DNA of 64,000 bases from Hymenobacter norwichensis DSM 15439 (GTDB lineage: Bacteria; Bacteroidota; Bacteroidia; Cytophagales; Hymenobacteraceae): contig NZ_ATVL01000007.1 in NCBI RefSeq assembly GCF_000420705.1, forward strand, positions 1,054,001-1,118,000, given 5' to 3'. Under the pieces are notes generated by a model. The model saw only the letters and a program-made list of their open reading frames with translations, was not told where the DNA came from and searched no databases. The position numbers and the translations under genes were made by a program. Below, one piece after another: positions 8,601 through 17,133 of this stretch (position 1 is its first letter; every line of letters starts with the position of its first letter).

Positions 8601-10713
8601 TACCACGCCAAATCTGGTGCTGGACGGCATCCGGGTGGGTACCACTTACCGCGTGGTGCGCACCGGCCTGACTTGCCTAGAGCCTGCGCCGGCATTTGCC
8701 GCCGCCACCGTATGCGCCGGCACGCCCACCGTCTTTGTTGATTCGTCGGCGGTAGTGGAAATGAATGCCCGCTACGCCTGGGACGTGGACGGTGACGGTA
8801 CGGTGGACTACACCACCAAAGGCGGTTTCAGCCATGCCTACACCGTCGCTAAAACCTATAATGCCACCCTTACCATCACGCAGGGTACCTGCACAGCCAC
8901 CTATAGCCGGCCTGTAACGGTACGGGCGCTGCCCACGGCTACGCTCAGCGGTACAGCTACCACCTGCATCGGTACCAGCACCGCCCTCACGTTCCACCTG
9001 ACCGGGGAAGCACCCTGGCAGGTGCGCTACTCCGCCGATGGCGGCGCTACTGCGGTAACGCTGCCCGTTACGGCGGCCGAGTTGAGTGCTGAGGGCAATT
9101 ACAGCCTGTCGGTAAGCCCTGCTGCTACCACTACCTATAGCTTGGTGGGCGTGACGGATGCTAACTGCACGGCTACAGCTCTGACCGGTACGGCGACGGT
9201 AACGGTGAATACGCCGCCCGTGGTTACGGTACCTACCGTACCAACTGCTACGGCAGCCTACGGACAGACGACGGCTTCGGTGAACTTCGAGGCAACTGCC
9301 ACCGGTACACCAGCGCCTGCAATTACTTACTCGGTGGTACGCAACGGGGTAGTAACGCCGATAACTTCGCCGTACAACTTTGCGGTGGGTACCACCACCG
9401 TAACAGCTACGGCAGTTAATGACTGCGGAACGGTGACCGAGACTTTCCCGGTGACGGTGCAGGCTACCGTGGCCAGCCTAGCGGTGCTGCATCAGAATGC
9501 CGATAACTCGCCGACCAACAACGCCATCAAGCCTAATCTGCAACTCGTGAACCTGACTGCGGCGGCCATTCCGTACCAGCAACTCACGGTGCGCTACTGG
9601 CTGACCGTGGAAGACTTTGCTGCTACCGTGGCTACTATTGACTGGGCGCAATTGGGCACTAGTGCCGTGCGGGCGCGGTATGTGGCCCTCACGCAGCCGG
9701 TGCAAGGCGCTTTTGGCTACGTGGAGTACTCGTTTACGGCTGCCGCGGGCAGCCTACCGGCCGGTGCCAACTCCGGCCCGATTCAGTCACGCATCAACAA
9801 GCAGACGCAGACCAACTTCAACGAAGCCGACGACTACTCGTACGCTGCCGGCAGAACATATCAGCAGAACAGCCACATCACCATCTACCGCAACGGTGTG
9901 CTGGTGGGCGGAACCGAGCCTACGCCGGTAGCTGCCGCTCCGCGCTTCACGGTATTGTCGCAAAACCGTGCCAACAAGGCCGTTTCCAACACCATCAACA
10001 CCTACCTGCAAGTGCGCAACGACGGCAATACGCCCGTGGCCTACCAGGATCTGACGGTACGCTACTGGTTCAGCCCCGATGGCCCGCAGCCCCTCAACGC
10101 ATTTGTGGACTACGCGCAGCTGGGCAATAATAACGTGAACATCACCTTCGGGCAGGCCGGCACCGAAATGTATGCGGAACTGCGGTTTGCCGCTGCGCTG
10201 GGCATCTTCTCGCCCCTGAGCAGCACCGGCAACGTGCAGTACCGTTTGGCCAAGTCCAACTGGTCGAACTTCAACCAAGCCAACGACTTCTCCTATCTGG
10301 TAGCCACTTCCGCCCTGGCCGCCAACTCGAACATCACCGCCTACGTGCAAGGGCAACTGGTGTACGGGCAGGAGCCGGCTGGTGCCGCTACGGCGGCCCG
10401 TGGTGTAGCCACAGCGCCTACCTCCGCCACCCCGGCCTCAGTTGCGGCTACTGGTAAAGCCACTGTTAGTAGCTACCCGAACCCGTTTACCGGCAGCACG
10501 ACCATCACCTTCACCGCCGCGCAGTCGTCGGATTATCAGCTGGATATCTTTGATATGAACGGCCGATTGGTGCAGCACCTGCCAGCTGGCAGCGCGCAGG
10601 CCGGGCAAGTGGTGCAGGTGGATTGGCAGGCTACTGATGTACGCCCCGGTGTGTATATGGCCCGCCTGACCACCGGCAGCACAGTGCAGCAACTGAAGCT
10701 GGTGCGGCAGTAA
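5617..10713 (+). CDS. Large T9SS cargo protein with PKD-like and two CBM3-like domains
   Basis: A 1698-residue cell-surface or secreted protein. The start at 5617 is chosen because it gives a signal peptide (residues about 1-36, ending APLGAQAQ). Approximate order: beta-sandwich domain 36-241 ending GAGIDDVVL; Ig-like and defect-type beta domains 243-571; two FN3-like domains 576-668 and 674-793; a LamG-like domain 801-1015; a PKD-like domain 1020-1105 with the WDVDGDGTVDY motif; a HYR-like domain 1201-1282; two tandem domains 1282-1433 and 1442-1587, each with LxVRYWL or LTVRYWF and N(F/W)NxAxDxSY patterns typical of family 3 carbohydrate-binding modules; and a T9SS type A sorting domain 1613-1698 (SYPNPFTGSTTITF to VQQLKLVRQ). 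No catalytic domain is recognised, so an adhesin or binding role is inferred. Confidence 0.85.
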   Translation: MNLTSNLLCSSRPLRSVKQLIAFLSCAILAPLGAQAQLVLESATPKTENFNALGSAATATLPIGFKFSGETVPAYASAANYLTTNVAANGNNFTTGGTYNFGTATTDTDRAVGFLGSGATTATTPRHIMLAVNNATGATIQDLRVEFNYEKYRSGTRAFNWTFFTSPDGVNWTPNTTGDQLYPADAASNVYSYPPLVSAKSVVLPVNLGSGATLYIRWTQQGVGGSTNGQGAGIDDVVLTPTLGTGTPVPAATIATTASTFSSPYCITTAAGSAPFDVAYTTTGSFTGTFKVQLSDAAGVFPANTTDNIIGSGSTSPISASIPAGTPSGTGYRVRVLNDGPVTYGSNNGTSLTVNLAPASNPVTVNPTAPQTLAVTGNGTPLTATAAVASTYTWQYSTSSAGPFTAVLAGATTATYQPRAADFGGAGTYYVVAQATSIGACNPVTEQSAPVAITITAPTPTPQLLVSQLTAPDFGSLTTDAASGAKSFTVSGSGLTAPLLITPPAGFEIRTGTQPFSCCVIELQPNGGTVSSTTIEVRFAPTAVQVYQADIPVSSAGLPQQTVAVSGTSVAPVYPATLSTVALTNITPTSATTGGTIVTTGGSAITAQGVVWGSTPNPVLGPLQTTDTNNTGTFSSTIIGLTPGTTYYVRAYATNGVGTTYGDELTLTTEVVPLAAEPTQSATPTASQITGTSLLLTLGGGNGAKHLVLVQSGSAVDGLPVDATTYRDSTAFGLGARLGSSYVLYAGTADTVRVTGLRPNSTYSFAVYDYNDNNILFAENYLTTAPGLLTSTTQALPATLLLEENFAYTAGQDLTANNWATHSGTTNPVKVVAPGLSFPGYSAAMGNAAALSTTGQDVNRAFAPVYARTPVYVSFLVKVASAGAADYFFHLGPATIGSTFKNRVYARRGSTASKVQFGISGNGTATSIIYDTNQEYNVGETYLLVLKYTFDETGTTSQLFVNPPAEVEPTVADATSLETTGAPASIGTVALRQGTTTPNLVLDGIRVGTTYRVVRTGLTCLEPAPAFAAATVCAGTPTVFVDSSAVVEMNARYAWDVDGDGTVDYTTKGGFSHAYTVAKTYNATLTITQGTCTATYSRPVTVRALPTATLSGTATTCIGTSTALTFHLTGEAPWQVRYSADGGATAVTLPVTAAELSAEGNYSLSVSPAATTTYSLVGVTDANCTATALTGTATVTVNTPPVVTVPTVPTATAAYGQTTASVNFEATATGTPAPAITYSVVRNGVVTPITSPYNFAVGTTTVTATAVNDCGTVTETFPVTVQATVASLAVLHQNADNSPTNNAIKPNLQLVNLTAAAIPYQQLTVRYWLTVEDFAATVATIDWAQLGTSAVRARYVALTQPVQGAFGYVEYSFTAAAGSLPAGANSGPIQSRINKQTQTNFNEADDYSYAAGRTYQQNSHITIYRNGVLVGGTEPTPVAAAPRFTVLSQNRANKAVSNTINTYLQVRNDGNTPVAYQDLTVRYWFSPDGPQPLNAFVDYAQLGNNNVNITFGQAGTEMYAELRFAAALGIFSPLSSTGNVQYRLAKSNWSNFNQANDFSYLVATSALAANSNITAYVQGQLVYGQEPAGAATAARGVATAPTSATPASVAATGKATVSSYPNPFTGSTTITFTAAQSSDYQLDIFDMNGRLVQHLPAGSAQAGQVVQVDWQATDVRPGVYMARLTTGSTVQQLKLVRQ

Positions 10714-10732
10714 ACCCACCACACCCACGCAT

Positions 10733-10765
10733 AAAAAAGGCGGGCCACATCGGCCCGCCTTTTTT
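10733..10765. terminator. Strong terminator, usable from both sides
   Basis: A perfect 14-base inverted repeat (10733-10746 and 10752-10765) with an A run on the left and a T run on the right, between the convergent T9SS cargo gene and hemL. Confidence 0.9.
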
Positions 10766-10794
10766 AATGGCATATAGTTGAAATCGACTGACTT

Positions 10795-12129
10795 CTACAA
10801 GCCGTGCGCCTCGCGCATAGACTCGCGGCAGGCTGTCAAGTACACGTCCACCAACTCGTCGGTGATGGCCGTGCTAACGAACAGGGCCTCGTACTGTGCC
10901 GGTGCCAAGTAGATGCCACGGTGCAGCATGGCCCGGAAATAGCGGCCAAAGGCTTCGGTGTCGGAATGCTTGGCGTCGGAGAGGTTGCGCACGGGCTGGT
11001 TGGTGAAGAACACGCTGAACATCGAGCCGACCTGGTTGACGGTGTAGTTCAAGCCTAGTTCGGCGGCAATCTGGCGGGTGCCGTCGGCGAGGCGGGTGGT
11101 GATGCGGTTCAGCTCGTCGTACAACTCGGGGTGCTCTTGCAGGTAGGTTAGCTGGGCAATGCCGGCGGCGGTGGCAATGGGGTTGCCGGAAAGGGTGCCC
11201 GCCTGATACACTTTGCCAGCCGGGGCCACGTTGTCCATGATGTCCTGGCGGCCGCCGTAGGCGCCTACCGGCATGCCGCCCCCAATGATTTTGCCGAGCG
11301 TAGTCATGTCGGGCGTGATGCCGTATAGTTCCTGCGCGCCACCACGAGCCAGCCGGAACCCGGTCATTACCTCGTCAAAAATGAACACGATGCCGTGCTT
11401 CGTGCACAGGTCGCGCAGGCCTTGCAGGTAGCCTTCCTCGGGTGCGACCAAGCCCATATTGCCCACCACCGGCTCCAGTATCAGGGCAGCTACCTGGCCT
11501 TCATTCACAGCAATAATTTGCTCTACGGCGGCTAGGTCATTGTAGGGCACCGTGAGGGTATCCTGCGCCACGCCTTCTGTTACGCCCGGCGAGTCGGGGG
11601 TGCCGAGGGTGAGGGCGCCCGAGCCAGCTGCAATTAGGAAGGAGTCACCGTGACCGTGGTAGCAGCCCTCGAACTTGATGATTTTGTTGCGCCCCGTGTA
11701 GCCCCGCGCCACCCGAATAGCCGACATAGTAGCCTCAGTGCCCGAATTCACGAGCCTTACTTTTTCAATGCTAGGCACCATTTGCTTGATGAGCTCGGCC
11801 ATTTCCACCTCGCGGCGCGTAGGAGCCCCAAACGACAACGACGCCGGAATAGCAGCCTGCACCGCGTCGAGCACGATTTCCGGGGCGTGCCCCAAAATCA
11901 TCGGGCCCCAAGAGTTAATGAAATCCAGGTACTTATTGCCGTCCACATCGGTTAGCCAAGCACCTTTGGCCGACTGCATGAACACCGGATGCCCGCCCAC
12001 GGCGCGGAAAGCCCGCACCGGTGAGTTCACGCCGCCCGGAATGTGGTTTTTGGCGCGCTCAAACAGCGTTTCACTGGTAGTAAGAGTAAGGTTGGGAGAA
12101 AGAGTAGGGGTTGCGGAGGCTTCAGACAT
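10795..12129 (-). CDS. hemL: Glutamate-1-semialdehyde 2,1-aminomutase
   Basis: A 444-residue PLP enzyme that converts glutamate-1-semialdehyde to 5-aminolevulinate in the C5 route of tetrapyrrole synthesis. The start at 12129 (MSEASATP) is preferred; the upstream Met adds 16 residues without family likeness. Family motifs: [15 protein letters not shown] near the N-terminus, [11 protein letters not shown], the cofactor region FDEVMTGFR, and the PLP lysine in [18 protein letters not shown]. Length is normal. The pathway supplies the uroporphyrinogen III that the siroheme genes at 42-52 kb consume. Confidence 0.96.
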   Translation of the reverse strand: MSEASATPTLSPNLTLTTSETLFERAKNHIPGGVNSPVRAFRAVGGHPVFMQSAKGAWLTDVDGNKYLDFINSWGPMILGHAPEIVLDAVQAAIPASLSFGAPTRREVEMAELIKQMVPSIEKVRLVNSGTEATMSAIRVARGYTGRNKIIKFEGCYHGHGDSFLIAAGSGALTLGTPDSPGVTEGVAQDTLTVPYNDLAAVEQIIAVNEGQVAALILEPVVGNMGLVAPEEGYLQGLRDLCTKHGIVFIFDEVMTGFRLARGGAQELYGITPDMTTLGKIIGGGMPVGAYGGRQDIMDNVAPAGKVYQAGTLSGNPIATAAGIAQLTYLQEHPELYDELNRITTRLADGTRQIAAELGLNYTVNQVGSMFSVFFTNQPVRNLSDAKHSDTEAFGRYFRAMLHRGIYLAPAQYEALFVSTAITDELVDVYLTACRESMREAHGL

Positions 12130-12235
12130 AAAAGCAAGATGTAGCGCCGGGCAAAAGTCTGGCGTGTGAGGGTTCAACTGATGTGAGGCGCAAAAAGTAG
12201 TTTGCTAAACGAAAGCAGCGCGCCGTATTCCTAAC

Positions 12236-14242
12236 CTACCGAATGCCCACGGGGTTCAGTACTTCCACTTCCAGCCGCTCTAATTTGGTGATGGGCACGT
12301 ACTGGTTGTCGTGGGCGCCGCCGGGGTAGCCGATGCCTTGAAACACCGAGCCCGAAATGGGGCCGGCGTTGCTAAGCTGCTGCTGAAAAGCCGGGCCATT
12401 CAGGTGCAGTTGGGAGCCGAAAAAGTACAGCAACTCGAAGCCTGTGAAAGCGAAAACCGAAGGCGGTTGGTTCTGGCGCTGCATGTACAGCTGCCGGAAG
12501 CGGCGCACCCCAAAGTTGTTGCGGTCCAAGTACTTCGGATGCAGAAAATACACGTCGCGCGCATCCAGTTGGTACAAGCCAATGCGGTTGTTGTCGAGCC
12601 AGGAAGAATACGTAATCAGCGGCAGGCGGGCATCCTGAGCTTTCAGGACACCGAATGTATACGGCCCGATTTTCTTGGACTCGGAGGCTACAACCAAATG
12701 TCCAATGCTCTTCAGATCAAAGCCCCCAAACCCGGCGCTTAGTGACTCGTCCACGTCGGAGTTGATGCGGCGCAGTTGTACCACCCGGCCTCCCAGGGCC
12801 TCGTACGCGTGCTTATATGCTACCCCGAAGGCGGCCTCATCCTTGGTGTCTTCATAAAGCACTACCGCCGTGCGCGCGCCACCCAGGCGGGAGTAGGCAA
12901 ACTGCGCGGCCTGTTGAGCCTGCGTGGCCGTGCTCGATTGGTACAGGTAATGCCAAGGGTTGTCGAGCACCAAGTCGCCATCCTGCGAAAGGGGGTTCAC
13001 GCACACAATCTGCTTTTGCTGCGCGTAGCGGGCCAGAATTTTGCTGCCCGACTTATATACCGGCCCGATAATCAGGTCCATACCGGCTAGCTCTGGTAGC
13101 GCCAGCACTTGCTTGAGCTGGAGCGTATCGGCGCCGGTGTCGTAGGCAAACAACTGCACCGGATGGCCTTCGCGCTGCAACGAGTCCTGCGCAATACGTA
13201 AGCCCGCGTACAAGTCCGTTACGAACTGGTTTTTGCGGCGCGTTTCCCAGCTTGGGTCATTAAACTCGAAAGGCAACAGTACGCCGATGTTGTAGGTGCT
13301 TTTCTTGATAGCCCGCGGGCGGGGCGTGTAGCGGGTGCGGTCCAGGGCAAACTGCGTAACCAGTTGGTCGAGTTGGCTTTTGTCGGCGTCGGTGTACCAG
13401 CCGCCGTTGGCTAGCTTGTCGGCGTAGGCGCGGGCCAGCGTCAGTTCCTGCGGATACGTTTTCAGCAGGGTCTGAAAGGTGGCTTTATCCTTGATGCGCG
13501 GCAGATAGGTGGCCTTCATGTTCTCCCGCTCTTGCTGCAACTGGCCAGCCGGCAACTGGGCCAGCACCCGCAGGGCATTATCGAAGTCGTTCTGCTCGAA
13601 GGATATCTGACCTTGCAGAAACAGGGCTTCGAGCAAGCTCGGCCATTGGGCGTATTCGTTGCGCAATAGATTTAGCATCTGCTCGGCTTCGGCCCACTTC
13701 TTGGCTCGGCTGGCGGCTACGGCATATAAGTATGCGGCTTCAGGAGCCTGCGCAAACTTGTTGGCGGGTGCGGCCAGCGGCTCCAGCTCGGTCATAGCCA
13801 AGTCGTAGCGCGTCTGGGTGATGAGCGTTTTGCCGTTTTTGTAGCGGGTATTGAAGTCGGGGGAACCCAGGTTGGCGGGTAGGGGCGGGCCAGTTGGTTT
13901 GGGCGAGGTAGTAACGGCCGGCTTAGCGGTGGCAGGAGCAACTGCCGGCTTGGTGGTGCTGGTGGCAGCGGGCTTGGTGGCTGTTGCGGCGGGCGTGGCT
14001 TTGGGAGTTGCGCCCGGTTTGGTGCTGCTGGCGGGCGTGGTTTTGCTGGTAGCGGCCGGTGTGGTGGTGGCCGGTTTAGCGGACTTTGCCGGAACGGTGG
14101 CGGGCGTAGCTACGGGTTTCCGGGTAGTGGCCGGCGTGGTAGGGCGTGGCATAGCCGGTTGCTGCGCCACTGCGGGAGCAGCCAGCAGCCAGCCGAATAG
14201 CAAGCAAAAGGCGGGAAATCGTTGGGCAGAGAAATGCCTCAT
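12236..14242 (-). CDS. TPR-like plus type 1 periplasmic-binding-fold protein (LpoA/LppC-like layout)
   Basis: A 668-residue exported protein. Residues 1-26 are a signal peptide. Residues 27-115 are a low-complexity Thr/Pro/Ala/Lys stretch, probably disordered and cell-wall spanning. Residues 130-290 are helical and TPR-like (YLYAVAASRAKKWAEAEQML). Residues about 316-668 are a type 1 periplasmic-binding fold: IGVLLPFEFN, DLIIGPVYKSGSKILARYA, LGGARTAVVLYEDT and FAFTGFELLYFFG. The order helical repeat then binding fold resembles LpoA/LppC activators of penicillin-binding proteins, and in annotation such genes are often called ABC substrate-binding proteins. No permease or ATPase is nearby, so an envelope role is more likely than transport; this is inference. 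Confidence 0.78.
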   Translation of the reverse strand: MRHFSAQRFPAFCLLFGWLLAAPAVAQQPAMPRPTTPATTRKPVATPATVPAKSAKPATTTPAATSKTTPASSTKPGATPKATPAATATKPAATSTTKPAVAPATAKPAVTTSPKPTGPPLPANLGSPDFNTRYKNGKTLITQTRYDLAMTELEPLAAPANKFAQAPEAAYLYAVAASRAKKWAEAEQMLNLLRNEYAQWPSLLEALFLQGQISFEQNDFDNALRVLAQLPAGQLQQERENMKATYLPRIKDKATFQTLLKTYPQELTLARAYADKLANGGWYTDADKSQLDQLVTQFALDRTRYTPRPRAIKKSTYNIGVLLPFEFNDPSWETRRKNQFVTDLYAGLRIAQDSLQREGHPVQLFAYDTGADTLQLKQVLALPELAGMDLIIGPVYKSGSKILARYAQQKQIVCVNPLSQDGDLVLDNPWHYLYQSSTATQAQQAAQFAYSRLGGARTAVVLYEDTKDEAAFGVAYKHAYEALGGRVVQLRRINSDVDESLSAGFGGFDLKSIGHLVVASESKKIGPYTFGVLKAQDARLPLITYSSWLDNNRIGLYQLDARDVYFLHPKYLDRNNFGVRRFRQLYMQRQNQPPSVFAFTGFELLYFFGSQLHLNGPAFQQQLSNAGPISGSVFQGIGYPGGAHDNQYVPITKLERLEVEVLNPVGIR

Positions 14243-14569
14243 AACGAGTGGGAGAGAGGTCGAAAAGTAAGTGTAGCCGCTGGCTCGGGCAGGCGGTGCC
14301 AGATCGGGCGGGCCTGCAAAAGTACGTAGGAACCGTGGGGAAGATGCTGCCTAGCAATTTACCGGCCGTTCTGTGCCACTGAGTGGCCACGGTCAGCTTA
14401 CTCCGTCGGAAATCTTTATTTCCGTTCTGCGGTTTCATATCTGGTTAATTGACAACAGGGCGAAAGTAAAATAGTGGCCCGCTGCACGCCGCCACACAGC
14501 ACCAAAGTGCGCGTGCAACGTATGAATTTCTTTGCCCCTATCTTTTTCATACGCTAACTTCTTGATACT
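14243..14569. other. Divergent promoter region
   Basis: 327 bases between a minus-strand and a plus-strand gene. TACTTTTG read on the minus strand at 14317-14324 is an exact -7 match. On the plus strand, TTG at 14532-14534 is followed 20 bases later by TAACTTCT, a partial match just before the small ORF at 14570. I see no further gene. Confidence 0.5.
14317..14324 (-). promoter_or_regulatory. -7 promoter element (TACTTTTG)
   Basis: Exact match to the Bacteroidetes -7 motif TAnnTTTG on the minus strand, about 75 bases before the start at 14242. No TTG lies at the usual distance upstream, so only half of the promoter is convincing. Confidence 0.35.
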
Positions 14570-14710
14570 ATGGCACTGGTACCCGGCTTGAAACGCAGAC
14601 CCCGCACGTACAGCGACGAAAACCCGCGCGACCCTGGCAAATGGGGCTGGTACATGCTGGCCGTAATTACGGTGTTGTGGCTACTGTACTCCTGGTTCTA
14701 CAGCAAATAG
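14570..14710 (+). CDS. Small single-helix membrane protein (46 residues)
   Basis: The ORF from ATG 14570 to TAG 14708-14710 encodes 46 residues. The N-terminus is basic (LKRRPRTYSDENPRDPGKW), followed by one hydrophobic helix of about 18 residues (WYMLAVITVLWLLYSWFY) and a terminal SK. The basic, proline-rich front before the helix predicts the N-terminus in the cytoplasm. Coding character is supported by the clean charge-then-helix design and by its position between a divergent promoter region and a membrane-protein gene 121 bases downstream. I do not recognise a family. Confidence 0.65.
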   Translation: MALVPGLKRRPRTYSDENPRDPGKWGWYMLAVITVLWLLYSWFYSK

Positions 14711-14831
14711 CTTGGGCGGCGCGCTTGCGCATCAGGTTTCGTAGCTACCTTACTAGGGTGCCACAATGCTCGCGCATACAATATAGCCGAAGCTCTATCG
14801 TTTCGAGCCCGGAAATTTCGACCTTGTACTT

Positions 14832-15521
14832 ATGTCTATGTCTGCTGCTACGCTTGCTTTACCTCAGCTGCGCCAGCGCCTCAACCTGTTGCTGGTATTG
14901 GGGGCGTCTTTGGCGTTGAGTGTTGGGTTGATTACGCTACGGGTATTTTTTACCCACCAGTTCACGTTCGTTTTTTTGCTCTGGAACCTGTTTCTGGCGC
15001 TTATTCCGTTCGGGCTGAGCACTATGCTTAGTGTTTCGGCTGGGCGCTTGCAGGCACGGGTATTGTTACCGGTAGGCCTGGTGTGGCTGTTGTTTTTCCC
15101 CAATGCTCCCTACATCCTCACCGACTTATTTCATCTGGAGCCCCGCGCCAATGTGCCTTATTGGTACGACTTGGCCCTGATTCTGAGCTGTGCCTGGAAC
15201 GGCCTGATGCTGGCCTACGCCTCCCTCACCGACATGCAGGCGCTGGTAGCCCGCCGCCTGGGTTGGCTGGCTAGTTGGAGCTTCGTAACGGTGGCTATGT
15301 TGCTTAGCTCGTTCGGGGTGTATTTGGGCCGTTACCTGCGGTTCAATTCCTGGGACATTATCACCAACCCGCTCACGCTGTTTTTCGACATCGTATCCCG
15401 CCTGCTGCACCCGTTTGCCCACCCCGCCACCTGGGGCGTGACCTTGCTCTACGGCGTATTTCTGCTGCTCGGGTACATTACGGTGCGCCTGTTGGGCCGC
15501 ATGGAAGCCGCCGAACAATAG
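14832..15521 (+). CDS. DUF1361 integral membrane protein
   Basis: A 229-residue protein with about six membrane helices. The central LLFFPNAPYILTDLFHL stretch followed by PYWYDLALILSCAWNGL is the hallmark of the DUF1361 family, whose function is unknown. A second in-frame ATG lies two codons in (MSMS), so the start is uncertain by six bases. It may be cotranscribed with the small membrane protein upstream. Confidence 0.82.
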   Translation: MSMSAATLALPQLRQRLNLLLVLGASLALSVGLITLRVFFTHQFTFVFLLWNLFLALIPFGLSTMLSVSAGRLQARVLLPVGLVWLLFFPNAPYILTDLFHLEPRANVPYWYDLALILSCAWNGLMLAYASLTDMQALVARRLGWLASWSFVTVAMLLSSFGVYLGRYLRFNSWDIITNPLTLFFDIVSRLLHPFAHPATWGVTLLYGVFLLLGYITVRLLGRMEAAEQ

Positions 15522-15630
15522 TAGCGCAGCATTGCTAGGGCTAAGTAAGGGCGGTTGTAAGGGTATAGCCAAAGCAGTGGTTCACTATGGGGTGGGGTAG
15601 TTCAGCACCTTCGTTTTACCTTGCCGCCTT

Positions 15631-17043
15631 ATGATGCATCTGACGCCTACCGATACGCCTGCCATGACTTGGGAGCGGCTACTCAGCCGCCGCCGCTACC
15701 CCGCCCAACCGCAACTGCACGTTGTAACGGATGCGCCGCCCGTACGCGGTGCCTTCATTGCCGACTACGACCGGGTGGTGTTCAGTTCGGCGTTTCGGCG
15801 GTTGCAGCGCAAAACCCAGGTGATGCCGCAGCCCGAAAACGACTTTGTGCACACTCGCCTCACGCACTCCTTGGAAACCGCCTCCGTTGGCCGCTCTTTG
15901 GGCCGCCTGGGAGGCCGGTTGCTACTCGAAGAAACCGAGGGCTTAGCCCAAACCCTGCCGCATCTAGACTCCGACTTCGGCGATATTGTGGCGGCGGCCT
16001 GCCTGGCCCACGACATCGGGAATCCTCCTTTCGGGCATTCCGGCGAAGATGCCATTTCCACCTACTTCCGCAGCGCCGCCGCCGAGCCGTTTGTGCGGGT
16101 GCTGGATGCCGCCGAGCGTGCCGATTTGCAGCACTTCGAAGGCAACGCCGCTGGCTTTCGCATCCTTACCCACACCTATGCGGCGCACAGCAGCGGCTCG
16201 GCCGGCCTGGGGCTGACGTACGCCACGCTGGGCGCCTTCACCAAGTACCCGCGCCCCTCGGTGTTCGACGAAGCCGGCGGCACCCACGGCACCAGCGAGA
16301 AAAAGCATGGCTACTTTCAAACCGAAGCCACTCGGTTCCAGGAAGTAGCACAAGAGTTAGGCTTGCTGGCCAAGCCGGCCGGGGCTGCGGCTGGCTTCTA
16401 CCACCGCCACCCATTGGCTTTTCTTGTAGAAGCCGCCGACGATATTTGCTACCGCATTATCGACTTTGAAGACGGCCTCAAACTTGGGCTCATACCCTGC
16501 GAAACCGGCCTGAGTTTGATGCGCGACCTGCTAGGCGACGCCCCCGGCCGGCGCGGTTCGGTGGAGTGGCGCGACTGGCGTGAGGAGCTAGGCTACCTGC
16601 GGGCACGCCTCATCAACCGGCTAGTGCAGCAAACGGCCCGGCTTTTCGCCGACCGCGCCGCCGCCTTCCTGCACGGCCGCGCCGATGAGCCCCTAGTGCA
16701 GCACCTCGACTGCTGGGAGCAGCTCCAGCACATGAATGCTCTGACTGTGGAGCACCTCTACCAGAGCCGGCCGGTGCTGGAAATTGAGGCGGCTGGTTTC
16801 GAGGTAATGGCTGGTTTGCTCGATGCCTTTCTGCATGCCACCTTCGACCCCCACGGCAGCGCCCAGTCGCGCAAGTTGCAGCAGTTGTTACCGGCGCAAT
16901 TTCGCGCTATCGGGCCGCAGGAAGGCTTGTCGGCGTACGAGCAGATCATCTTGCTGACTGACTACCTCGGCGGCCTCACCGACCAGAATGCTGCTAGCCT
17001 GTTTCGCACCATTCGGGGCGTGAGTTTGCCAAAAGCATTCTAG
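15631..17043 (+). CDS. dgt: dGTP triphosphohydrolase (dGTPase)
   Basis: A 470-residue HD-superfamily enzyme that splits dGTP, or dNTPs in related types, into nucleoside and triphosphate. Motifs: FRRLQRKTQVMPQPENDFVHTR with the first metal-binding region, THSLE, and the HD pair at about residues 127-128 in LAHDIGNPPFGHSGEDA, then a later AADDICYRIIDFEDG segment that supplies the last metal ligand. Length is close to the usual 450-500. The upstream ATG at 15631 is used; the ATG at 15664 (MTWERLLS) is equally plausible because the first eleven residues are not conserved in my memory of the family. Confidence 0.92.
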   Translation: MMHLTPTDTPAMTWERLLSRRRYPAQPQLHVVTDAPPVRGAFIADYDRVVFSSAFRRLQRKTQVMPQPENDFVHTRLTHSLETASVGRSLGRLGGRLLLEETEGLAQTLPHLDSDFGDIVAAACLAHDIGNPPFGHSGEDAISTYFRSAAAEPFVRVLDAAERADLQHFEGNAAGFRILTHTYAAHSSGSAGLGLTYATLGAFTKYPRPSVFDEAGGTHGTSEKKHGYFQTEATRFQEVAQELGLLAKPAGAAAGFYHRHPLAFLVEAADDICYRIIDFEDGLKLGLIPCETGLSLMRDLLGDAPGRRGSVEWRDWREELGYLRARLINRLVQQTARLFADRAAAFLHGRADEPLVQHLDCWEQLQHMNALTVEHLYQSRPVLEIEAAGFEVMAGLLDAFLHATFDPHGSAQSRKLQQLLPAQFRAIGPQEGLSAYEQIILLTDYLGGLTDQNAASLFRTIRGVSLPKAF

Positions 17044-17088
17044 CCGCAGCTTGTTGCCGGTGTTAATATGGCGGTGTGGAAATATGGT

Positions 17089-17096
17089 TAGCTTTG
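17089..17096 (+). promoter_or_regulatory. -7 promoter element (TAGCTTTG)
   Basis: Exact TAnnTTTG match 38 bases before the histidine kinase start. No TTG is seen at the usual 17-23 base distance upstream. Confidence 0.35.
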
Positions 17097-17133
17097 TGCA
17101 ATTCTGTCGTGCCGCCTGTTTCCGCCATTTGCC

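Noticed and set aside
15621..16469. Plus-strand ORF of 282 residues overlapping dgt in another frame
   Set aside because: Very Arg/Pro/Ala-rich composition typical of an off-frame reading; dgt in the same region has all catalytic motifs.
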